Positions 57,321 through 64,000 of a DNA stretch of 64,000 nt are shown here, one piece after another (positions within the stretch are counted from its first letter, which is position 1; every line of letters begins with the position of its first letter). Under the pieces are notes generated by a model, which made no database searches, was not told where the DNA came from, and saw only the letters and a program-made list of their open reading frames with translations. Position numbers and translations under genes: made by a program. The DNA comes from Stenogyne calaminthoides (Eukaryota > Streptophyta > Magnoliopsida > Lamiales > Lamiaceae), in the NCBI GenBank assembly GCA_037126765.1, contig JBBCBC010000012.1:12958001-13022000 (forward strand). Direction: 5' to 3'.

Positions 57321-57425
57321 GTCGTGGTGGCAGCGGTGGTAGTGGCAGTGGCGGCAATGGCAGTGGCAGTGGCAGCGGGGCCGGGGCTGGGGTCAGAGAT
57401 GACGGTGGCGGTGGTGCCGATACTA
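57320..57425. repeat. GGCAGT/GGTGGC simple repeat
   Basis: A run of GTGGCAGTGGCGGCAATGGC-type trinucleotide-rich units; it reads as Val/Ala repeats in one frame, a by-product. Confidence 0.8.
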
Positions 57426-57649
57426 TCAGTTTCAATTCTTCTTTTCTTTTTGCTAATAATTTTACTACTAATTTGGGGGATGATGCGGATGATTATTATC
57501 CGGGGCGGTGATTGAAACTCTATTTTTTTATGATTATTCATGAGACGACACTTTTTTTTTTATTATTTATTGTAAACAATTTACTTGTTTATGTATGTAT
57601 AATGTTTATATCATTTATATTTTTATTCTATTGTTTATTTATTGTTTAA

Positions 57650-58365
57650 ATAGAAAAGTATTACTTGTTTAGATAGAAAAGTATAACTTGTTTAAAGAAA
57701 AGTATTACTTGTTTAGATGAAAAAGTATTACTTATTTAAATAGAAAAGTATTACGTGTTTAGATAGAAAAGTATAACTTGTTTAAAGAAAAGTATTACTT
57801 GTTTTGATAGAAAAGTATTACTTGTTTAAATAGAAATGTATTACTTGTTTAGATAGAAAAGTATAACTTGTTTAAAGAAAAGTATTACTTGTTTAGATGT
57901 AAAAGTATTAATTGTTTAAATAGAAAAGTATTACTTGTTTAGATAGAAAAGTATAACTTGTTTAAAGAAAAGTATTACTTGTTTAGATGTAAAAGTATTA
58001 CTTGTTTAAATAGAAAAGTATTACTTGTTTAGATAGAAAAGCATAACTTGTTTAAAGAAAAGTATTACTTGTTTAGATAAAAGTATTACTTGTTTAGATG
58101 AAAAAGTATTACTTGTTTAGATAGAAAAGTATTACTTGTTTAGTTAGAAAAGTATAACTTGTTTAGTTATAAAAGTATAACTTGTTTAGTTTGAAAAGTA
58201 TTACTTGTTTAGATGAAAAATTATTACTTGTTTAAATAGAAAAGTATTACTTGTTAAGATAGAAAAGTATAACTTGTTTAAAGAAAAGTATTACTTATTT
58301 AGATAGAAAAGTATTACTTGTTTAGATGGAAAAGTATTACAGGTTTAAAAGAAAGGTAGTACTTT
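57650..58365. repeat. 22-bp minisatellite (AAAAGTATTACTTGTTTAGATAG)
   Basis: About 30 units of 20-23 bp with variants TATAACTTG and TATTACTTG, and a shorter TTTAAAG spacer every second or third unit, giving a higher-order pattern of roughly 65 bp. Confidence 0.95.
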
Positions 58366-58555
58366 AAAAAAAAAACAAGTAAAAAATATAATTTTAATAT
58401 AATATATTTTAATTTTAATTTATATAAAAAAATTATTATATAAAAATGTGATTGAATTAATAAATAACATAATTGAAATAATGAATTTTAAAAAAATTAT
58501 AAAAAAAATGATATTTAGGATATATAGAATTAATTTCATTAAATAAATGCATGAA

Positions 58556-58778
58556 AACAAGTGTCCGAGCGGAATTGATCCCCGCTCAGGCGCCCAAGGT
58601 CTCGTGTTCGGTCCCCTATGGGAGCGAATAATTGTCTCATTTAATTGGGAGGCTTGATGGCTTATATATGAGATGATTGGTGGTTGGGTTCGAGATGATC
58701 CGTGGCTTGGGTGGTTCGGTGCCCACCCGGGTGCCCCCTGGGCCCGGGTTCGAACCACCGTGAGTTTTTTTTTTTTTC
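58556..58778 (+). mobile_element. tRNA-derived SINE-like segment, possibly dimeric
   Basis: Two sets of RNA polymerase III internal-promoter-like boxes occur in tandem: TGTCCGAGCGG (58562) with GTGTTCGGTCC (58604), and TGGCTTGGGTGG (58703) with GGGTTCGAACC (58746). A T-run follows at 58764-58777. The first set resembles the head of plant tRNA-derived SINEs. Target duplications were not found. Confidence 0.45.
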
Positions 58779-58779
58779 G

Positions 58780-58957
58780 AAAATTCACGATTTAGCGATG
58801 GATATAGCGACAAAAAATAGAGTTCGCTATTAGCGACGGAGTTGAAATAACGTTCGCTAAATGTTAGCGACCCTCGTTTTCCCGACGGTTAGTAAACCAT
58901 CACTGAAAGAATTTTGTCTCATCTAAATGTTAGCGACCCTCGTTTTCCCGACGGTTA
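58780..58957. repeat. TAGCGAC repeats and a 37-bp direct duplication
   Basis: Several TAGCGAC and GTTCGCTA motifs in both orientations resemble subterminal repeats of a CACTA-like DNA transposon. A 37-bp block (58859-58895) is repeated at 58925-58961 and abuts the truncated LTR. Confidence 0.5.
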
Positions 58958-59226
58958 GTAAGCACGACAAATCAATAAGCATGACAAATCACTAAGCACG
59001 ACAAATTAATAAGCACGACAAATCACGTGGTCTCGGTGGGACCTGCTGAATCACGTGGTCTCGGTGGGACCTGCTGACGTGTGATAATTCATCCTGCTGA
59101 CGTGTGATAGCCTTCAGGTTATCTGAGCCTTCAGGTTCTCTGAGCCTTCAGGTTATCTGAGCCTTCAGGTTATCTGATGTGTGATAAATCTGGTGATGCT
59201 GACGTGTGATTAATCTGAGCACAACA
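58958..59226 (-). repeat. Truncated 3' LTR of LARD copy 2
   Basis: About 269 bp. It contains four tandem copies of AGCCTTCAGGTTATCTG (59108-59177), against two in the partner LTR. Confidence 0.9.
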
Positions 59227-59243
59227 ATAGCCCCCAAGATCGG
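59227..59243 (-). other. Polypurine tract of LARD copy 2
   Basis: The minus strand reads CCGATCTTGGGGGCTAT before the LTR. Confidence 0.8.
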
Positions 59244-59409
59244 GCTGTGACGTTGTTCAGAGCTTGATCTTGTTTCATGTCTCGACCAGATTTTATCTTT
59301 TGTTGTATCTGCAGTTACATTGTTTGCCTTCGAGCTTGCTCGCGTGCTGTATGAGATCTTGATTGTTCAGAATGAGCCCCTGCATAGAGGATCTTACCTT
59401 CATCGTCGA

Positions 59410-59955
59410 TCTTTGTTCTCGTGCCTTGGGAGCCCATCGACGAGTCTTTTTAATGCTTTCGTGCCGGGGAGCCCCCGTCGTCTGAGTCTTTTTCTGTGCT
59501 CGAACCGGGAGGAGCCCGTCGTCTGAAGTCTTTTTGTGCTTTCGTGCCGGGAGCCCCGTCGTCTGAAGTCTTTTCTATCTTTCGTGCCGGGGAGCCCCGT
59601 CTGAAGTCTTTTCTGTCTTTCGTCTTTGAGGGGGCCCGTCAGATGAGTCTTTTACGTCTTTCGTACTTTGAGGGAGCCCCATCGTCTGAGTCTTTTACGT
59701 CTTTCGTGCCGGGGGAGAGCCCCGTCGTACGAGTCTTTTTTGTGCTCATACTTTGGGGGAGAGCCCGTCGTCTGAAGTCTTTTCGTGCTTTCGATGCCGG
59801 GGAGCCCGTTATCTGAAGTCTTTTTCTATGCTCGTGCCGGGGAGCCCCGTCAGACGAAGTCTTTTCGTTGTCTTTCGTGCCTTGGGAGAGCCCCCGTCGT
59901 ATGAGTCTTTTATGTGCTCGTAGTTTGGGAGGAGCCCCGTTGTACGAATCTTTTT
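59410..59955 (-). repeat. Array A of LARD copy 2
   Basis: About thirteen ~40-bp units with GCCGGGGAGCCCCGTCGTC and GAAGTCTTTT blocks, against about eight in copy 1. Confidence 0.85.
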
Positions 59956-59974
59956 TATGCCCGTGGAAAAATGG

Positions 59975-60265
59975 TCTTCGGGGATGGCTCGTCGGAGAGA
60001 GCGGATGGGATCGCCTTCGAGGCGAAGCGGGTCTTGAAGATGGCTCGTCGAGAGAGAGCCGAATGGGATCCTGCTCGAGATGAGCAGGTCTTCTGAGATA
60101 GCTCGTGAGAGAGAGCTAGATGGGATCCTACTCGAGATGAGCAGGTCAGATGGGATCCTACTCGAGATGAGCAGGTCTTCTGGGATAGCTCGTGAGAGAG
60201 AGCTAGATGGGATCCTACTCGAGATGAGCAGGTCTTCTGAGATGGCCCGTGAGAGAGCCGTAGAG
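59975..60265 (-). repeat. Array B of LARD copy 2 (57-bp units)
   Basis: About five units, one of them internally shortened to ~27 bp; the 19-codon periodicity is kept in most units. Confidence 0.88.
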
Positions 60266-60479
60266 ATACTTGAGGAGCTAGAGAGTTTGCGCTGCCGTAA
60301 ATACCGACCACTTATGGCCCGGCGGGTTTGCGACTCTCCTCTGTCCAGATCGTCTTACTAGTTGTGCAATTTATAGGAGTAAATTTTGCGCTCATCTTCG
60401 ACCACTTACCCCGTATAAATCGTCTAACTAACTCTGTGGTCTTATGAGAGAGCTAAAAAGTACGATAGGGCAAGCAGCA

Positions 60480-61205
60480 CGCCGATAGAGGCGGACCGCC
60501 ACGCCTTTAAACAAGGAGCTGAATATCTCATCGCCGAGAATACGGAGAATACTTTCGCTAAACGGCGGATCGATATCGCCGAGATAGCGTAAAGCCGACG
60601 CTGGAGGAGTACGGGCCGGTTGTCGCTTTAGGTAAACCGACGCATCTTATCGCCGGTCTGCGGAGAATATTTCGCTAAAACGGCGATCGACATCGCCGGA
60701 GATAGATAGTTCGACGCCGGCGGGCGGGCCGGGTCGCCTTCGTGAAAGCCGACGACTTATCGCCGAGAAGGCGGAGAGAATCGCTTAAACGCATGGATCG
60801 TGACATCGCCGAGGTAGCAAAAGCCGACGCCGAAGGCGGGCCGTCGCCGCCGCGAAAAGCCGACGATCTCTATCGCCGGTGAAGGTAGAGAATATTTCGC
60901 TAAAACGGCGATCGACACGCCGAGATAGCGAGTTCGACGCTGGCGAGGCGGGTCTGGTCATCGCCGCGGAAAGCCGGCGATCTTATCGCCGAGAAGGCGG
61001 TATCGCCACGCCAGTAAAGCTGGCATAATCGCCTTAAAAGCGCAGATTGCGCGCTTAAGTAGGCGGGCATAATCGCCGGTGCGCAGATTGCCCGCGCGCA
61101 AGCAAGCGGCATAATCGCCGCCGAAAGGTGGTATTGCCGCGCCGGTAGGCGGGCATAATCGCCGCCGGTGTTGCTGTGAGCTGGCCAAGAGGGCATAATC
61201 ATACA
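60480..61205 (-). repeat. Arrays C and D of LARD copy 2
   Basis: About four C units (60480-60990) and a few D units (60985-61205), a much shorter array than the ~2.8 kb of copy 1. Confidence 0.85.
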
Positions 61206-61309
61206 AGTGGTTTTTTTTGTAATTTGGCCGGTAGTGCCCATTTTCTTCTAAATGAATTCGAACATTGTGTTTGTCTATGTCCCCTCCTGACTTCTTTCGT
61301 TTTTGATTG

Positions 61310-61560
61310 TCTTATTGAGGTGCAATCGGTTGATCGTCTTAGTTAGGTGCGGCCAGATGAGTTAACTTTATGCAACCCCCCCTTTCTTGGTTTGCGATCG
61401 TCTTATTTAGGCGCGATCACTTCGTACTAAGGCCGTCTTATTTAGCTGCGACCCCGCACTCATCACTCGCTTTTGCTACGGGTATCTGTAAGTACGAGTC
61501 GTCTTTTGCGACTTCGCGAACATAGACTTCGGCTCGTTCGTCTTTGTTCGGGTCGTCCGG
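61310..61560 (-). repeat. Array E of LARD copy 2
   Basis: CGTCTTATTTAG units as in copy 1, with the uninterrupted Copia target CGTCT at 61540. Confidence 0.7.
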
Positions 61561-62725
61561 CTTAGGTGCTACCTCTCGTAGGCACGACCAAAATAAATGA
61601 AAATAAACGAATGAAAAGCCACGAGGACATAAATATAATAAACCTGGTGGGGTGGGTAAAAGGACTACCCGTAGATTCTTTGAGTAGCTCGCGAGACTCC
61701 GGGTGCTCGTCTAATTTTTTTCTCCCGAACTGCTGGCGCTTTTTTTTTTTTTTTTTTTGGTTGGGCTGAAAAAATCGGGCCCACAAATAAAAAACCCAAC
61801 AGCCCAGACCCATATACCCATCAACTAATTGCCCAAGCCCATAACATATCAGCCCACCTATTTGGGCCCCAAGCTGGGCCAATAATTAAATACTTGGGCC
61901 CAAACCCCCTTTGCTGTAGGGGCCCAACAATTATCAAGTTGGGCCCAATAAAAAATAGGATCAGATCAAAACCCCCTTTGCTCTCATTCCTCAGAGGCAA
62001 GTACACGCGACACCATGAATCTTTCCACGCGGCGCGATGAAATCAAGTTTCGTGTGAAGCGGCGGTGGCGAGGTCGGTGCGGCGGCGTTGGTACGACGGT
62101 GGGACCAGGGCAACGGTAAGGTCGATGATTTGTAGAAGATACCAGCGGGGGTGAAATTTTGCGTTGATGGCGACTCTCTGGTTGGGACCTCGGATGCACG
62201 GTGGCGGAGGTGAGTGGCGTTGGCGATGCCGACGCGGCTTCAATTTCGGGCGTATGGAGGCGAGGCGATAAGCGGCTCGAATCGATTGATCGTGGCGGTG
62301 GCCGATTTCGGCGCCATTTGGGATGGATGGTGACGGCGCCTTTGGGCGGCGATTTGAGGATATGGCCATGGCCGTTTGGTGATGATGTTGGAGGGTTGCC
62401 GCCGAAGCGGTGGCGAATTAAAAACCGGCGGCCCGGATGTAAGGAGGCTTCACGGTAGGGGGTGAAGTGGAGTGGTCATGCCAGAAGGGGCGGCGTCAGC
62501 GGGTGGCAATATGGCTGGCTCCATGGCCATCTTCTTCATCTCTCTGTTTAATTTTTTTTGTATGTATCTCTGTATGTATATGTTGGTGTATGCAGGGGTG
62601 TTTCTTCTGGGTTTGTGTATATAAGGATGAAATTGAGAATTTTTCTGGGTTGTGTTCTTGTGATTTTTTTGGATTTTGGGATTCGAAAATTCGACGCTGT
62701 TCTTGACGAATTTTTCAATAACACA
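61561..62725 (-). other. Leader region of LARD copy 2
   Basis: 61760-61960 holds a dense cluster of GGGCCC/TTGGGCC motifs. 62030-62460 is GC-rich with overlapping open frames on both strands and no known domain; it does not match the equivalent block of copy 1 well. 62520-62720 matches copy 1. Confidence 0.6.
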
Positions 62726-62743
62726 CCCTCCTTCTAGCGCCAA
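62726..62743 (-). other. Primer-binding site of LARD copy 2
   Basis: The minus strand reads TTGGCGCTAGAAGGAGGG, identical to copy 1. Confidence 0.8.
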
Positions 62744-62744
62744 T

Positions 62745-63200
62745 TGTTGACGGTCAAATAATTTACGAATTATGATTCTGATGTGGCTTGTTGAATTTGA
62801 CCACCAAACAAATAATTAATCGAACAAGAACATTGCGGGAAGAACCGTAGTTCTTCCCTGAAATGTGGGTGTAGGTATATAAGTGGAATGAGGGAAACAT
62901 TCCAGAGTTCTTTTTACAATGAAAGGTGAGGTCATTTATATAAAGAGGACCAGCACGACAAATCGTTAAGCACGACAAATCAATAAGCACGACAAATCAC
63001 TAAGCACGACAAATCAATAAGCACGATAAATCACGTGGTCTCAGTGGGACCTGCTGAATCACGTGGTCTCGGTGGGACCTGCTGACGTGTGATAATTCGT
63101 CCTGCTGACGTTTGATAGCCTTCAGGTTCTCTGAGCCTTCAGGTTATCTGATGTATGATAAATCTGGTGATGCTGACGTGTGATTAATCTGAGCACAACA
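62745..63200 (-). repeat. 5' LTR of LARD copy 2
   Basis: 456 bp. Longer than the 389-bp LTRs of copy 1 because of extra AGCACGACAAATCA units (62950-63030), a repeated GTGGTCTCGGTGGGACCTGC block and AGCCTTCAGG units. A TATA segment TTTATATAAAG lies near 62936. Confidence 0.92.
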
Positions 63201-64000
63201 TATATATATATATATGAACCATTGATAATAAAAAAAAGTGAATGTTGTTTTTCTTTTTCTAACTAAACAAGTTAGATTCCAAGTTAAAACAACAATATAT
63301 CGCAGGGAGCCACTAAACACACCTCATAATCCTCCATTCACACCCCATCTACTAAACTCACTCCATTAAAAATTTAAAATTAATTTGTATTACTAAACCC
63401 ACCCCAAATCAATACCATTATACCCTTCTACCCAAAAAATAAAATCACTTCTTCCCCTTTCCAACATCAGCGTGCGTGCGAAAAAAAAGAAAAAGAAAAA
63501 GAAAAAAAAAAGTCTTCCACTTTGATTCTCATAGAACAAAATCGAAGGTGAACTCATGAACAATGGCTAAAAATCGATCATTCAAAGGTAACAAATTCAT
63601 GTGTGTTCGACCGTAGGGTTATGTATAGACTCACTGATGTTCGTCCGACTAATCATGCACAGATTCATTACCGTTCGGGCCCTTGAACTGAACACTACCA
63701 AATTTTTTTTTTTGCACTGTAGTTTACGCCGAGTAATCTCACCTACGTTCAATCGCGATTTTGGCAGAACAGTGGCGCGATTAAATCCTAAAAATACCAA
63801 AGTTTTTGCATAAAAATCGATAAAAAAATAGAAATAAAAAACCTAAAAACACTTACATTAATGTGCTCGTTTGAACTTTCACGTTCCATGATTATGATGA
63901 TTGAAATTGAATAAAAAAGATAAGGGTTTATGGGCGTGAATTCCAAGAAATAAATGTTTTAGCGTTTATGATTTACAGATTACTTATGTAAATAAAATCT
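63201..64000. other. Right flank, no gene recognised
   Basis: It begins with a (TA)n run (63199-63215). An A/G-rich tract lies at 63480-63514. GGAGCCACTAAACACACC near 63307 resembles the end of some plant DNA transposons, but no partner end is in the window. A 60-70-codon frame on each strand near 63600-63810 is unrecognised. Confidence 0.4.

Larger units (their letters stand above)
58958..63200 (-). mobile_element. LARD-like element, copy 2, left LTR truncated
   Basis: Same family as 36312-51612: identical primer-binding site (62726-62743), the same polypurine tract (59227-59243), homologous arrays A-E and leader. The right (5') LTR is complete (62745-63200); the left (3') LTR keeps only its last part (58958-59226). 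No coding domain is present. Arrays C and D are about four times shorter than in copy 1, while array A is longer. It shows the site of the nested Copia in its uninterrupted form. Confidence 0.9.

Noticed and set aside
57650..58365. 22-bp repeats as a CRISPR array or telomeric repeat
   Set aside because: No unique spacers, not a telomere motif; it is an AT-rich minisatellite.
58745..58757. Functional tRNA gene suggested by GGGTTCGAACC
   Set aside because: No matching acceptor stem, anticodon arm or D arm at the right spacing; it fits a SINE-like remnant better.

Overview
This window is nuclear DNA from a flowering plant, probably a eudicot. It holds layered, nested LTR retrotransposons, one intron-containing plant gene of the DUF599 family, a plastid ycf2 fragment, and AT-rich intergenic DNA. 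I saw no bacterial-type operon, no CRISPR array and no clearly new biological system. What stands out is retrotransposon architecture and one strong sequence-quality signal.

Layout. (1) 1-1284: unassigned flank. (2) 1290-15979, minus strand: a 14.7-kb Ty1/Copia element of Sirevirus type. It has ~1.5-kb LTRs, target duplication AAAAG, an intact primer-binding site, frame-broken gag and pol, and a long extra region where Sireviruses carry an env-like gene. (3) 16080-16617: plastid ycf2 fragment (NUPT) with an inverted junction. (4) ~17374-28557, plus strand: an old, decayed Copia. Its 3' LTR is split by a ~3.5-kb insertion (25046-28532) that has inverted repeats. That insertion contains a third, internally deleted Sirevirus-like copy (25661-27839). 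(5) 28558-36311: intergenic DNA with the DUF599 gene (30516-32297, two exons), a protein-kinase gene fragment, a second kinase scrap and several repeats. (6) 36312-51612, minus strand: a non-coding LTR element (LARD-like; its tRNA-primer and polypurine signals resemble Ty3/Gypsy Tat-type elements), with 389-bp LTRs, target duplication ATATT and several tiers of tandem repeats. Inside it sits a 9.1-kb Copia (41055-50138, plus strand, target duplication CGTCT). (7) 51613-58957: intergenic DNA, a 5'-truncated LTR of the same Copia family, two Gypsy gag fragments head-to-head, two minisatellites and a tRNA-derived SINE-like segment. (8) 58958-63200, minus strand: a second copy of the LARD family with shorter arrays and a truncated left LTR. 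It also supplies the uninterrupted version of the site where the nested Copia inserted. (9) 63201-64000: unassigned flank.

How it fits together. The only likely functional host gene is the DUF599 gene. Everything coding inside the elements is broken. Many breaks may not be biological: between LTR copies of the Copia elements, differences fall strikingly often at CAG/CTG trinucleotides, with one copy reading CG, CGG or ACG. This looks more like a context-dependent base-calling or polishing error, possibly linked to CHG methylation, than ordinary mutation. Judgements of element age and coding capacity should take that into account.
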